Source: a bacterium (GTDB lineage Bacteria; Patescibacteriota; Patescibacteriia; Patescibacteriales; JAKAJF01). From it: 44,294 nt of DNA. Shown here in pieces: positions 6,287 to 14,417 of the stretch. A model generated the notes under the pieces. The model was not told where the DNA came from and made no database searches. It saw nothing but the letters and a program-made list of their open reading frames with translations. A program made the position numbers and the translations under genes. The stretch is taken from NCBI GenBank assembly GCA_021788015.1, contig JAJYLD010000002.1, forward strand, positions 90,739-135,032, in the 5' to 3' direction. The first letter of the stretch is position 1. Every line of letters starts with the position of its first letter.

Positions 6287-7579
6287 CTATTTTTCCACGT
6301 TCCACTCCGTCAATTTTTCAATCACTTTGCGATTGGCGATCGTGTTTTTTAAATAATTTCTGTAATCCGGACTTTTTACTCTTTCTTCCACTTTTTGATA
6401 TCCTTTGTACTGCTTTAAAAGCTGTTCCACTTTTTCATCGATTTCTTTTTCGCTCACGGTTATTTTTTCCTTGATCGCGATTTCACGGACAAGCAAAGCG
6501 CTTTTCACTCTTTTAATCGCGTCGGGAAAAAGATCCATGAGCAGTTGATCGCGAGTTTTTTTAATACTCGCCAAATAATCATCAAACTTGGCACCTTGAT
6601 GCGCGACCTGATGTTCAAGTTCGTCGAGCATGGCATGAGTTTCGTGGTCGACGAGCATTTCCGGCAATTCGCCGAATCTTGTTTTTTCAAGCAATTTGTC
6701 CAAGAGTTCGATTTCCATGTGCTGAGCCTCATGCTGTTTTTTTTCTTCTTCCAAACTCTTTTTAATATTCTCTTTTAATTCAGTTGCCGAGTTCAAGCCG
6801 AAAGCTTTCGCGAATTCGTCATTCGTCTCCGGCAATTCGCGGGAATAAACTTCATTTATTTTCACCGTAAATTCAACCATTTTCCCGGCCAAATTTTTCA
6901 TATGATGATTCTCGGGGTAATGCAATTTGAATTCGCGCGTGTCTCCCTTTTTCGCGCCGAGCAAATTTTTATCAAATCCCGGGATAATATAATCTTTGCC
7001 AATGATCGCGGCCGCGCCCCTGCCCTGACCGCCTTCGACCGGAATGTTGTCCAAAAACATTTCGATGTCCGCCGTAACTTTGTCGCCTTCTTTTATTTCA
7101 CGATCAACAACGACTTCTCGCACCCGACTTTCACGCAAGTCATCGATTATTTTTTCAACGTCTTTATCGCTGACGGGAGCGTGCGTATGCGGTTTTAATT
7201 TCAAGCCTTTATAATCATCCAATTCTATTTCCGGAAGAACGGCGATAACAACTTTGTACTCGAGAGGGTTTTCCGGCGCCAATTTCGTAATATCGACTTT
7301 CGGCTGCCCGACGGGTTCGCGGTCGACAACGTTTTCCAGAAGCACTTGATCGATCGTTTTATTGATCGCGATGCGCGCCGCTTCTTCAAGTATTGTCATT
7401 TCGCCGATTTTCGATTTTAAAACATCAAAAGGCACCTTGCCGGGCCGGAAGCCTTCGATTTTAACTTCTTTGGAAACACTTTCCGCACCACGCTCAATAT
7501 ACGGACTGAATTCTTCTTGCGACAACTCAACCGTTAATTCGACTTGTGATTTTGGTAAATCTGTTTTTGTTACTTTCAT
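6287..7579 (-). CDS. tig: Trigger factor (ribosome-associated chaperone)
   Basis: 430 residues with the three family domains. The N-terminal ribosome-binding domain has the signature GFRPGKVPFDVLKSK near residue 43. An FKBP-type PPIase domain covers about 150-245 (GDKVTADIEMFLD, IPGFDKNLLGAKKGD), and a helical C-terminal cradle extends to 430. It binds L23 at the tunnel exit and shields nascent chains. The start ATG is 7 nt from a hairpin repeat (7587-7614) whose gene-strand end is GGGATGAC. Confidence 0.96.
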   Translation of the reverse strand: MKVTKTDLPKSQVELTVELSQEEFSPYIERGAESVSKEVKIEGFRPGKVPFDVLKSKIGEMTILEEAARIAINKTIDQVLLENVVDREPVGQPKVDITKLAPENPLEYKVVIAVLPEIELDDYKGLKLKPHTHAPVSDKDVEKIIDDLRESRVREVVVDREIKEGDKVTADIEMFLDNIPVEGGQGRGAAAIIGKDYIIPGFDKNLLGAKKGDTREFKLHYPENHHMKNLAGKMVEFTVKINEVYSRELPETNDEFAKAFGLNSATELKENIKKSLEEEKKQHEAQHMEIELLDKLLEKTRFGELPEMLVDHETHAMLDELEHQVAHQGAKFDDYLASIKKTRDQLLMDLFPDAIKRVKSALLVREIAIKEKITVSEKEIDEKVEQLLKQYKGYQKVEERVKSPDYRNYLKNTIANRKVIEKLTEWNVEK

Positions 7580-7586
7580 AATAATA

Positions 7587-7614
7587 CGTCATCCCTGCGA
7601 AAGCAGGGATCCAG
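7587..7614. repeat. Small hairpin repeat just 5' of tig
   Basis: ATCCCTGC-GAAA-GCAGGGAT is a perfect 8-bp stem with a four-base loop, flanked by CGTC and CCAG. This GTCATCCC...GGGATCCAG pattern is a common bacterial dispersed repeat. On the tig strand it ends in GGGATGAC, 7 nt before the start codon, as with the 89-bp elements upstream of hppA and nusA. Confidence 0.6.
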
Positions 7615-7662
7615 AAAAAATATTTTAATAAATTAAGAAACTTAGACTTAATTTGATAAATC

Positions 7663-7691
7663 TTGACTATATCTAAATTCCATGATATTTT
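7663..7691 (+). promoter_or_regulatory. Sigma70-type promoter for the 147-residue protein
   Basis: TTGACT (7663-7668), 17-bp spacer, TATTTT (7686-7691). It points toward the gene starting at 7775, leaving a leader of about 75 nt that contains the alternative hairpins at 7710-7746. Confidence 0.5.
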
Positions 7692-7709
7692 AATTTAATT
7701 TCAAAATCT

Positions 7710-7746
7710 ATGGCTCCCATAGGTTTTGGCTGCCATTTTTTTGGCA
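7710..7746 (+). promoter_or_regulatory. Possible attenuator hairpins in the leader of the 7775 gene
   Basis: ATGGC (7710-7714) can pair with GCCAT (7732-7736), followed by seven T residues: terminator-like. The competing hairpin TGCCA (7731-7735) with TGGCA (7742-7746) would bury the T run. The two are mutually exclusive. The stems are short, so this is tentative. Confidence 0.3.
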
Positions 7747-7774
7747 GGAATGACCTTTTATAAGGAGAATAAAA

Positions 7775-8218
7775 ATGCGCAAATCCTCACTGTACTTAGG
7801 GTACTTGGGTTTTGTCTGTTTTTTGATTTCTATAATTGCCGGCATAATTGCCATAGCTACTTCGCCGGGAGCAAGATCCAAAGCTCCCGTCGTAGCGAAG
7901 ATCTCAGCCCCGACGCATTTCGCGATAGCAGACATCAAGTTCGCTCAGGTTGCTGGAACCAAAGACGAGATCGTAACAATATACTGCCGGAACTCCACAA
8001 ATCCAGGCGGTCCGATCACCTTCCTACAACTCAATCCGTCGGCAGAATTAAAAAAAGCACTGCTTGTCATTCAGGGTATAGTATGGGACCAGGGCGCAGA
8101 GGAGTATATTATAAAGTACTCACAAACCGCTACACCATATTTCATTAGGATCGACAAGATCCAGGGGACAAGTGGTTTTTCAGATCAAATTTACTACGAT
8201 GTAAAGAAAAAAACGTAA
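7775..8218 (+). CDS. Unknown membrane-anchored protein
   Basis: 147 residues. The start ATG has a strong AAGGAG Shine-Dalgarno sequence 8 nt upstream, unusual in this window. One N-terminal transmembrane helix (about 6-29, LGYLGFVCFLISIIAGIIAIA) is followed by an extracytoplasmic domain of about 115 residues rich in beta-type segments (DEIVTIYCRN, GPITFLQLNPSAELKKALLVIQG, TPYFIRIDKIQG). I do not recognise the family. It is monocistronic, with its own promoter, leader hairpins and terminator, between convergent or divergent minus-strand genes. Function unknown. Confidence 0.75.
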   Translation: MRKSSLYLGYLGFVCFLISIIAGIIAIATSPGARSKAPVVAKISAPTHFAIADIKFAQVAGTKDEIVTIYCRNSTNPGGPITFLQLNPSAELKKALLVIQGIVWDQGAEEYIIKYSQTATPYFIRIDKIQGTSGFSDQIYYDVKKKT

Positions 8219-8234
8219 TCGAGTGTCATATTTT

Positions 8235-8265
8235 GCCCGCAAAAATTTCTTGCGGGTCTTTTTTT
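8235..8265 (+). terminator. Rho-independent terminator after the 147-residue protein gene
   Basis: CCCGCAA (8236-8242) and TTGCGGG (8250-8256) form a 7-bp stem with a 7-nt loop, followed by TCTTTTTTT. It lies 17 nt past the stop codon. Confidence 0.85.
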
Positions 8266-8326
8266 AAAAAAACAAATATCTCTCCATGTTACACTAAATT
8301 TTCAATTTTTTCAAGCCTCAAAACCA

Positions 8327-8354
8327 GTAGGAACAGAGCCTGCTCTGTTCCTAC
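8327..8354. repeat. 28-bp palindrome, GTAGGAACA family, copy 1
   Basis: GTAGGAACAGAGC and GCTCTGTTCCTAC form perfect 13-bp arms around CT. It lies 3' of hppA. Related copies are at 14266-14293 and 14344-14371. Confidence 0.75.
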
Positions 8355-8379
8355 AATAATATTCATTTTCTAATTTGAA

Positions 8380-10365
8380 TTACAATAACAAACCAACAAT
8401 CAATAACGCCACAATATTTAAAATCTTAATCATCGGGTTGATAGCCGGACCGGCAGTGTCTTTATACGGATCGCCGACCGTATCGCCGGTAACCGCGGCC
8501 TGATGGGCGAAACTGCCCTTGCCGCCGAAATGTCCGTCTTCAATATATTTTTTCGCGTTATCCCAAGCGCCGCCGCCGGAGGTCATGGAGATAGCGACGA
8601 AAATTCCGGTAATAATCGAACCGACCAATAACCCGCCCAAAGCGTGAACGCCCAAAATGAATCCGACTAAAATCGGGGAAGCGACCGGAATCAAAGCCGG
8701 AAGAATCATTTCGCTGATCGCGGCGCGAGTAACGATATCGACAGCTGTGCCATAATCCGGTTTTTCCGTGCCTTCCATAATGCCTTTCTTTTCGCGGAAT
8801 TGTCGGCGCACTTCTTCGACAACGGCTCCGGCCGCGCGGCCGACCGCTTGCATGGACAAGGCGCCGAAATAATAGGGCAAGAGTCCGCCGATGAACAGTC
8901 CGGCCAAGACCATCGGATCATTGATTAAAAACTGGAACGTCGAAGGAATGCTATGTGTAAAATCGGCGAACAAAACGAGCGCGGCCAAAGCGGCGGAGGC
9001 GATCGCGTAACCCTTGGTCACAGCCTTGGTCGTGTTGCCGACCGCATCCAACGGATCCGTAATTTTACGAACGTCTTCGCCCATTTCCGCCATTTCGGCG
9101 ATTCCGCCAGCGTTATCCGTAATCGGTCCATATGAATCAATGGCGACAATAATCCCGGCCATCGAAAGCATGGCCATAACGGCGACCGCGACTCCGTAAA
9201 GACCAGCCAGGGAAAACGCGCCGATGATCGCGGCGACAATAACAAGAATCGGCCAAGCGGTTGATTTCATGGAAACCGCCAAACCGGTGATGATGTTGGT
9301 GCCGTGTCCGGTTTCGGACGATTTCGCAATCGATTTAACCGGATTGTATTTTGTCGAGGTGTAGTATTCGGTAATGACAACCATCGAAGCGGTAACGGCC
9401 AAACCGATCAAAGAGGCGAAATAAAGATTAATATAATTATACAAACCGTTGCCGGCCATCAATATTTTTGTTGCCGGATAAAAAGCGATCGCGGCCAAAA
9501 CTCCGGCCACAATCAAACCTTTATACAAAGCTCCCATTATGTTTTTATCCTTTCCCAGTTTTACAAAGAAAGTGCCGATAACTGAAGCGATAATTGAAAT
9601 CGCACCGAGAACCAACGGATAAACTATTGCATCTTTAAAACCGGCGAGAAGCAGTGAACCCAAAAGCATGGTCGCAATCGAGGTGACGGCGTAAGTTTCA
9701 AAAAGATCGGCGGCCATGCCGGCGCAATCGCCGACATTGTCTCCGACGTTATCGGCTATAACGGCCGGATTTCTCGGGTCATCCTCCGGAATTCCGGCTT
9801 CAACTTTTCCGACAAGATCGGCGCCGACATCGGCGGCTTTTGTAAAAATACCGCCGCCCAAGCGAGCAAAAATCGAAATTAAAGAACTGCCGAATCCGAA
9901 ACCGATCAAGGCGTGAATATTTTTTGTAAGCAGATAAAATCCGGAGGTGCCTAAGAGCGCGAGGCCGACAACCAAAAGTCCGGTTACGCTTCCGCCGCGA
10001 ACGGCGACGGTTAAAGCTTTATCCATACCTTCGCGAGCCGCTTCCGCAGTGCGGACATTGGCGCGCACGGAAACATTCATGCCGATATATCCGGTCAAAG
10101 CGGATAAAAACGCGCCAATAAGAAAAGCGACGGCGGTCATCCAGCCCAGCTTCGGAACCAAGCCGATGATAACAAACAAAACAACCGCAACCATAGCGAC
10201 GGTTTTGTATTGTCGATTTAGATAAGCCTTCGCTCCTTCTTGAATCGCTTTCGCGATCGCGGTCATTTTTTCGTTTCCTTCCGGCATGCGCAAAACGAGT
10301 TTAATCAAAATCGCACCATAGATGATGGCAAGCACCGCGCTACCTAAGATGAGTAATGTGGTCAT
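8380..10365 (-). CDS. hppA: Membrane-bound proton-pumping pyrophosphatase
   Basis: 661 residues from the ATG at 10365. An ATG 15 nt upstream (10380) lies partly in the GGATGAC end of a repeat and is less likely. It is a polytopic membrane protein (about 15-16 helices) with the catalytic segments [27 protein letters not shown] and [18 protein letters not shown], plus [18 protein letters not shown] near the C-terminus. It hydrolyses pyrophosphate to pump H+. The motif [10 protein letters not shown] has lysine where K+-dependent enzymes have alanine, pointing to the K+-independent type. It can energise the membrane in a cell with limited respiration. Confidence 0.95.
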   Translation of the reverse strand: MTTLLILGSAVLAIIYGAILIKLVLRMPEGNEKMTAIAKAIQEGAKAYLNRQYKTVAMVAVVLFVIIGLVPKLGWMTAVAFLIGAFLSALTGYIGMNVSVRANVRTAEAAREGMDKALTVAVRGGSVTGLLVVGLALLGTSGFYLLTKNIHALIGFGFGSSLISIFARLGGGIFTKAADVGADLVGKVEAGIPEDDPRNPAVIADNVGDNVGDCAGMAADLFETYAVTSIATMLLGSLLLAGFKDAIVYPLVLGAISIIASVIGTFFVKLGKDKNIMGALYKGLIVAGVLAAIAFYPATKILMAGNGLYNYINLYFASLIGLAVTASMVVITEYYTSTKYNPVKSIAKSSETGHGTNIITGLAVSMKSTAWPILVIVAAIIGAFSLAGLYGVAVAVMAMLSMAGIIVAIDSYGPITDNAGGIAEMAEMGEDVRKITDPLDAVGNTTKAVTKGYAIASAALAALVLFADFTHSIPSTFQFLINDPMVLAGLFIGGLLPYYFGALSMQAVGRAAGAVVEEVRRQFREKKGIMEGTEKPDYGTAVDIVTRAAISEMILPALIPVASPILVGFILGVHALGGLLVGSIITGIFVAISMTSGGGAWDNAKKYIEDGHFGGKGSFAHQAAVTGDTVGDPYKDTAGPAINPMIKILNIVALLIVGLLL

Positions 10366-10375
10366 ACAAATTAAT

Positions 10376-10464
10376 GTCATCCTGGAAGGAACGGAAGCGA
10401 CTGATAGGATCTCGCGAGAATTTCACCAGATTCTATAGCTCCACTTCGTTTGCTCCAGAATGAC
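10376..10464. repeat. 89-bp terminal-inverted-repeat element, copy 1 (before hppA)
   Basis: It begins GTCATCCTGGAAGGA and ends GCTCCAGAATGAC. The inner part contains GATAGGATCTCG and its partner AGATTCTATAGCTCC, so most of it folds into one long stem. It ends 10 nt before the preferred hppA start codon. Same 89-bp length as the copies at 12179 and 41203. Confidence 0.8.
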
Positions 10465-10514
10465 ATCGTGTTTTTATATTTTAATTTTAATTTGAAAAAA
10501 GCGAGCATGTGTTA

Positions 10515-10856
10515 TTACACAAGCTCAATTTCAGTATCGGCGAAAATATAGTATCCGGCGCCGGATTCATCTTCAACGATAAAATGATTTTCGGAAAAAG
10601 ACATAATTTTCTTGCAGACTATTTCTTCGGTCCCGATACGAATTTTTTTGCCCACGAATATTTCGGTCAATCTAATGATTGTTTTCGCATCGATCCATTT
10701 TTGCATTTTTACTATTTCTCTTCTGCGCTTCTCCAGAGTAGTCTTAACTTTCTGCTGAAGAGAAATTTTGTTTAATAAAAGAACCTCGCCCTTGATGCCC
10801 ATTTTTTTCATCTCTTGTAAAAGAACCTTGCTTTCGGCATCCGTTTTTTTGGACAT
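10515..10856 (-). CDS. Unknown small charged protein
   Basis: 113 residues from the ATG at 10856. A GGAGG Shine-Dalgarno sequence lies 6 nt upstream and decides the start over a TTG at 10862. The first 60 residues are strongly charged and probably helical (ESKVLLQEMKKMGIKGEVLLLNK, TTLEKRRREIVKMQKWIDAK). The C-terminal half looks like beta strands (KKIRIGTEEIVCKKIMSF, HFIVEDESGAGYYIFADTEIEL), perhaps a small barrel. It lies just downstream of nusA on the same strand, across a short spacer of TTCATGC-type words. Family not recognised. Confidence 0.7.
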   Translation of the reverse strand: MSKKTDAESKVLLQEMKKMGIKGEVLLLNKISLQQKVKTTLEKRRREIVKMQKWIDAKTIIRLTEIFVGKKIRIGTEEIVCKKIMSFSENHFIVEDESGAGYYIFADTEIELV

Positions 10857-10915
10857 TTCCAACCTCCGATTTTTTATTTTAATTTCTTGACTCTTAATTC
10901 ATGCTTCATGCTTCC

Positions 10916-12169
10916 TTATTCTTGATTATTTTCTTTTTCCTTTTCTGGTCCAGTTTCATTTTCACCTTTAACTTCCGTCGTTTCTTCAGTTTCCGCCTTT
11001 TCCGCTTTTTTCTCATCTTTCTTTTCAACAATATCGATTTTCCATCCGGTCAGTCTATGCGCGAGCCGGACGTTCTGACCACCCTTGCCGATCGCGAGCG
11101 AAAGCTGGTCGGCAGCGACGGTCACTGTCGCCTTCCTCTCTTCTTCATTCAATTCGATATTGACGATTTTCGCCGGCGACAAGGAATTGGCGATAAACTT
11201 TTCCTGATCGTCGCTATATTCTATTATATCAACTTTTTCGCCGCCAAGCTCGTGGATAATTGTCTGAATGCGGGCGCCTCTTTGCCCGACGCACGAACCG
11301 ATCGGATCGATATTTTCCGAAGTCGCCTGCACGGCCACTTTCGCCCTCGCGCCGGCTTCGCGCGCCACCGCTTTCAATTCAATAAGACCGTTGGAAATTT
11401 CCGGAATTTCCAAATAAAAAATTTTTTTCAAAATTTCTTCCGAGGTACGGGACAAAACGATTTCCGGACCCTTGGGAGTGGTGTTTACCGCTTTAACATA
11501 AATCTTGATGCGATCGCCCGGATTGTAACGCTCTCCCAAAATTTGTTCTTCCTGCGGCAAAACTCCGACCGCTTTGCCCAAATCGACCAAAACGATTCGG
11601 CCTTCGCGCCTTTGCACTATTCCGCTCACCACTTCATTCTCCTTATCTTTAAATTCGCCGTAAACCATGTCGCGTTCGGCTTCGCGCAATTTTTGGATGA
11701 TGACCTGCTTCGCGGTTTGTGCGGCCATGCGTCCGTACGATTCCGGCACTTCCAATTTTATTTTAATTTCATCGCCGAGTTTCGCGGTTTTTTTCAAAAG
11801 CTTTGCGTCCGCTAACTGCATTTCCGTTTTCGGATTGAATTTTCTTTCTTCCTCTTCTTCGCCGACTTCTTCTCCCGCTTCGATTTTTGCCGCTCGTTCC
11901 GCTTCTTTTTTCGCCCTTTCTTCTTCCATTTTCTGCTCATATTCTTCCGTTCCATATCCTTCCGGCAAATCTTCGACCACGGCTTTGACATCATAAATTT
12001 TCGATTTCGTAGTTTCCGGATCAAATTCGACTTTTACATTTTGATTTTTTTCGCCAAAATCTTTGCGGTAAGCGGCGGCCAAAGCCGATTCGATTGTTTC
12101 AATAACGGCCTCGTAGCTCAACCCCTTTTCATCGCAAATCTGTTTTATGGCATTTGTTAATTCTGACAT
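10916..12169 (-). CDS. nusA: Transcription termination/antitermination factor NusA
   Basis: 417 residues. The N-terminal RNA polymerase-binding domain begins MSELTNAIKQICDEKGLSYEAVIETIESALAAAYRK. The S1 domain covers about 165-230 (EVVSGIVQRREGRIVLVDLG), followed by two KH domains (CVGQRGARIQTIIHELGGEKVDIIEY; AIGKGGQNVRLAHRLTGWKIDI). It has two unusual low-complexity parts: a Glu/Lys-rich insert (about 78-112) within the N-terminal domain and an acidic tail of about 35 residues after KH2. It lacks the C-terminal repeats of enterobacterial NusA. It modulates pausing, termination and folding of nascent RNA. Confidence 0.95.
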   Translation of the reverse strand: MSELTNAIKQICDEKGLSYEAVIETIESALAAAYRKDFGEKNQNVKVEFDPETTKSKIYDVKAVVEDLPEGYGTEEYEQKMEEERAKKEAERAAKIEAGEEVGEEEEERKFNPKTEMQLADAKLLKKTAKLGDEIKIKLEVPESYGRMAAQTAKQVIIQKLREAERDMVYGEFKDKENEVVSGIVQRREGRIVLVDLGKAVGVLPQEEQILGERYNPGDRIKIYVKAVNTTPKGPEIVLSRTSEEILKKIFYLEIPEISNGLIELKAVAREAGARAKVAVQATSENIDPIGSCVGQRGARIQTIIHELGGEKVDIIEYSDDQEKFIANSLSPAKIVNIELNEEERKATVTVAADQLSLAIGKGGQNVRLAHRLTGWKIDIVEKKDEKKAEKAETEETTEVKGENETGPEKEKENNQE

Positions 12170-12178
12170 ATTTTATCT

Positions 12179-12267
12179 GTCATCCTGGAAGGAGCGAAGC
12201 GACTGATAGGATCTCGTGAAATTTTCACCAAATTCTATCGCTCCACTTCGTTTCACACCAGAATGAC
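12179..12267. repeat. 89-bp terminal-inverted-repeat element, copy 2 (before nusA)
   Basis: It begins GTCATCCTGGAAGGAGCGAA and ends ACACCAGAATGAC, with GATAGGATCTCG and AAATTCTATCGCTCC inside. It is 89 bp, the same orientation as copy 1, and its end is 9 nt from the nusA start codon. Confidence 0.8.
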
Positions 12268-12358
12268 ACTTTAGTAAATGAAAAAGGCTAATTGTATTAA
12301 ACAACTAGCCTTATAAATTTATAATAGCACACACCTATGCACCTGTCAAACGGCTATT

Positions 12359-12523
12359 TTACAAACAATACCGATTGACATTGGCCATTACACGCCGAGC
12401 GATTTCCTCGGATTCCCGACGGATTTTCTCAATCTCCTTCGGAGACAATCCGGATTTGCGAAACCGAATTTCTTTTCTTTGCGAAAAAAGTTTTTTAAAA
12501 AAGGACGCCAATTTTTTAAACAT
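12359..12523 (-). CDS. Small unknown basic protein (54 residues)
   Basis: It starts at an ATG at 12523 with GGGAG 8 nt upstream. The product begins MFKKLASFFKKLFSQRKEIR, an amphipathic and strongly basic helix, and continues with GLSPKEIEKIRRESEEIARRV. It may be membrane-surface or nucleic-acid associated, but I do not recognise it. It is the last of three closely spaced small minus-strand genes, 16 nt after the preceding one, and probably shares the promoter at 13116-13142. Confidence 0.6.
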   Translation of the reverse strand: MFKKLASFFKKLFSQRKEIRFRKSGLSPKEIEKIRRESEEIARRVMANVNRYCL

Positions 12524-12539
12524 ATTTTTTCTCCCTTAA

Positions 12540-12701
12540 TTACGTTTTAACATTTTCCCTTTCAATCCCCGCTAACTCCGGCATCATCAATTTTTTAAAC
12601 GTGCCTGTTTCTTTATCAAGCGAGCCCACTGGCCGTCCCTCGATGATTTCATACATCACCCACCGCAATAATGAAAAAGCGTTTTTAATGAACAAGATCA
12701 T
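12540..12701 (-). CDS. Small unknown protein (53 residues)
   Basis: ATG at 12701, TAA at 12540. It begins MILFIKNAFSLLRWVMYEII, a hydrophobic helix that could sit in the membrane, then EGRPVGSLDKETGTFKKLMMPELAGIE. A weak AGGA lies about 9 nt before the start. It sits 61 nt from the 105-residue gene upstream and 16 nt before the basic 54-residue gene. The regular spacing and ribosome binding sites support a three-gene mini-operon. Function unknown. Confidence 0.5.
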   Translation of the reverse strand: MILFIKNAFSLLRWVMYEIIEGRPVGSLDKETGTFKKLMMPELAGIERENVKT

Positions 12702-12762
12702 GGTTTTTAGTCCTGTGAGTTGTTGCAGACGGAAACAGGTCTCTCTGCTTCTTTTTGATACA

Positions 12763-13080
12763 TTAAATTACAAACGAATCTTTTGGATAATCTACCTCGA
12801 TCGTCCCACGCTCTTCATCATACTTAAGAACGCAAACCGGGTTCTTTTCCCAGTCATTGTTGTCTTTGAGATGGTAGATCTCTCCGTCAAAATATGAAGA
12901 AATGCCCTTTAAACATCCTGTTATAAATTGCGGCCCCCTGCCAAAATATTTAAGACAGATCCATCCGATCCTCCGGCTAGAAATGTCGCCGTCTTCTTTC
13001 GTCATAACCAGACCAACATCATGTTGCGTGCTTTCCAGGCCGCCCCTGACAACATAAAAAGTAAATCCTAAGCTGCACAT
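12763..13080 (-). CDS. Unknown small cytosolic protein (105 residues)
   Basis: The start ATG at 13080 has AAGGGAGG just upstream, so it is preferred over an in-frame TTG at 13098. The product begins MCSLGFTFYVVRGGLES and has many aromatic and charged residues (GWICLKYFGRGPQFITG, NDWEKNPVCVLKYDEERGTI). Three cysteines are spread without a metal motif. There is no signal or membrane segment. I do not recognise the family. It is the first gene of a small operon with a strong promoter at 13116-13142. Confidence 0.65.
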   Translation of the reverse strand: MCSLGFTFYVVRGGLESTQHDVGLVMTKEDGDISSRRIGWICLKYFGRGPQFITGCLKGISSYFDGEIYHLKDNNDWEKNPVCVLKYDEERGTIEVDYPKDSFVI

Positions 13081-13115
13081 ATCATCCTCCCTTGTCAAAA
13101 GAAATTTTTTCTCAA

Positions 13116-13142
13116 ATTATATCCCGATTATAAAATTGTCAA
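13116..13142 (-). promoter_or_regulatory. Sigma70-type promoter for the small-gene operon
   Basis: TTGACA (13142-13137) and TATAAT (13121-13116), both perfect consensus, separated by 15 bp, which is shorter than ideal. It lies 35 nt upstream of the 105-residue gene. Confidence 0.7.
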
Positions 13143-13160
13143 TGTCCACATGGGTCCGCG

Positions 13161-14252
13161 CTAGCGAAGCTCTTTCTTAAACCAATCCACCCATGGATTT
13201 GGAGCCGGATTAACACCGTTCAACATGGCTAGATAGAATGTTACCCAACTGCCGAGCTGAAGCATTTCAAAGGCCTGCTCCAGTTTCGTCCGGCCCAATA
13301 ATTTATAATCGTAAACTTTAATTTTATTTTTTCGAATCACTTGTTTCGTCAGTTCGGCCCGCTTCTGCACGCGCGGTGAATATAACTCCGAGTCTATAAA
13401 AAGAAAGGCAAGCGTGTTCGAATTTGACTTCGGAAAACCGAGTCCTTCCATCGAGTAATGATTCAACTCGGGCAGAACCAGAAAACTCGCGAAATTTTTT
13501 CCGGTTTCGCAAAACTGATTGCGCAGTGCTTGCGCGTTCCCTTCTAAAAATTCCGCGGCCGTAACGATGACTTGTTTGCCCTCGAGACTGGACACGATTT
13601 GTTTCGCGATATTTTTTTTCGCTTCGACTTGCGGTCTTAATTCATGATCCCAAATTTCCAAATCGGCAACCATGCGTTCGATATTTTTCACATCTATTTT
13701 GAACAGTCCCGCTTTTGCGAGCAAGGTCATGGTCCCGAAAATGCCATACCCGAGGCCGAGACGGGGAGCGCCGGCGGGATTATTATCGGTTTGATACAAA
13801 TAACCGGGAATGTTTTCTTTTATCATCAGTTTTTCGAGCGCACTCGCTTTTTTCGGATTTTTCGCTTTCGAAGCGATAGCCAAAATTTTTGCCCCGCGCT
13901 TTTTCACTTCCTTGTAAACGCTTAAGGGCTCCTCGGTCCCGCCCGAATAAGAAGACATTATATATAATGTATCTTTGCCGACAAACGCCGGCACTTCGTA
14001 TCCGGGCGTGACAATGATCGGCACTTTTATTTCGCCGGCAAAAACATCTTTCACGATGCGCGCGCCCAGATTCGAGGCGCCCATTCCGTTCACGACCACG
14101 TTTTTCGCTTTGCCGTATTCGCGCGGAATTTTTATCAAGCGCGAGTCTTCGATTACCTGGCGAATTTGCGCGTATAATTTTTCAATCGACTCCATTGTTC
14201 CGTTTGCGTCGATTTTTTTAATTCGTTTTAAATCATCTAAAATTGTTGGCAT
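13161..14252 (-). CDS. Bifunctional phosphoglucose/phosphomannose isomerase (SIS fold)
   Basis: 363 residues. It interconverts glucose-6-P, mannose-6-P and fructose-6-P in the cytosol. The two SIS-type segments are NGMGASNLGARIVKDVF (near 54) and YIMSSYSGGTEEPLSVYKE (near 97), where the usual SYSGNTEE has G for N. The C-terminal half has ELNHYSMEGLGFP and LGSWVTFYLAMLNGVNPAPNPWVDWFKKEL, typical of the archaeal/CPR bifunctional type. It would feed the sugar-polymer genes further on. The start is preceded by a 28-bp palindrome in place of a ribosome binding site. Confidence 0.88.
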   Translation of the reverse strand: MPTILDDLKRIKKIDANGTMESIEKLYAQIRQVIEDSRLIKIPREYGKAKNVVVNGMGASNLGARIVKDVFAGEIKVPIIVTPGYEVPAFVGKDTLYIMSSYSGGTEEPLSVYKEVKKRGAKILAIASKAKNPKKASALEKLMIKENIPGYLYQTDNNPAGAPRLGLGYGIFGTMTLLAKAGLFKIDVKNIERMVADLEIWDHELRPQVEAKKNIAKQIVSSLEGKQVIVTAAEFLEGNAQALRNQFCETGKNFASFLVLPELNHYSMEGLGFPKSNSNTLAFLFIDSELYSPRVQKRAELTKQVIRKNKIKVYDYKLLGRTKLEQAFEMLQLGSWVTFYLAMLNGVNPAPNPWVDWFKKELR

Positions 14253-14265
14253 AAATTCGTTTTAG

Positions 14266-14293
14266 GTGGGAACAGAGCATGCTCCGTTCCTAC
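14266..14293. repeat. 28-bp palindrome, GTAGGAACA family, copy 2
   Basis: The arms GTGGGAACAGAGCA and TGCTCCGTTCCTAC pair fully with G-U wobbles. It ends 13 nt before the PGI/PMI start codon on the minus strand. Confidence 0.7.
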
Positions 14294-14343
14294 AAGCTTC
14301 TTCAATTTTATCATTTTTCAAGCGTTTTGTAAATTAAAATTTG

Positions 14344-14371
14344 GTAGGAACATAGCATGCTATGTTCCTAC
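14344..14371. repeat. 28-bp palindrome, GTAGGAACA family, copy 3
   Basis: GTAGGAACATAGCA followed by its exact reverse complement TGCTATGTTCCTAC gives a perfect 28-bp palindrome without a loop. It lies 50 bp from copy 2, upstream of PGI/PMI and downstream of the 133-residue gene. Confidence 0.75.
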
Positions 14372-14388
14372 GATTTATTTCCAAAAAG

Positions 14389-14417
14389 AAAAAAGGCGGG
14401 AAAATTAATTCCTGCCT
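14389..14417 (-). terminator. Terminator downstream of the 133-residue protein gene
   Basis: On the minus strand AGGCAGGAA (14417-14409) pairs with TTCCCGCCT (14402-14394) around a 6-nt AT loop, followed by a T run (14394-14389). It ends the transcript of the gene at 14554-14955. Confidence 0.65.

Noticed and set aside
10901-11815. 304-codon open frame antisense to nusA
   Set aside because: It lies entirely within nusA, whose product is certain, and its composition (Phe- and Arg-rich) is that of an antisense shadow.
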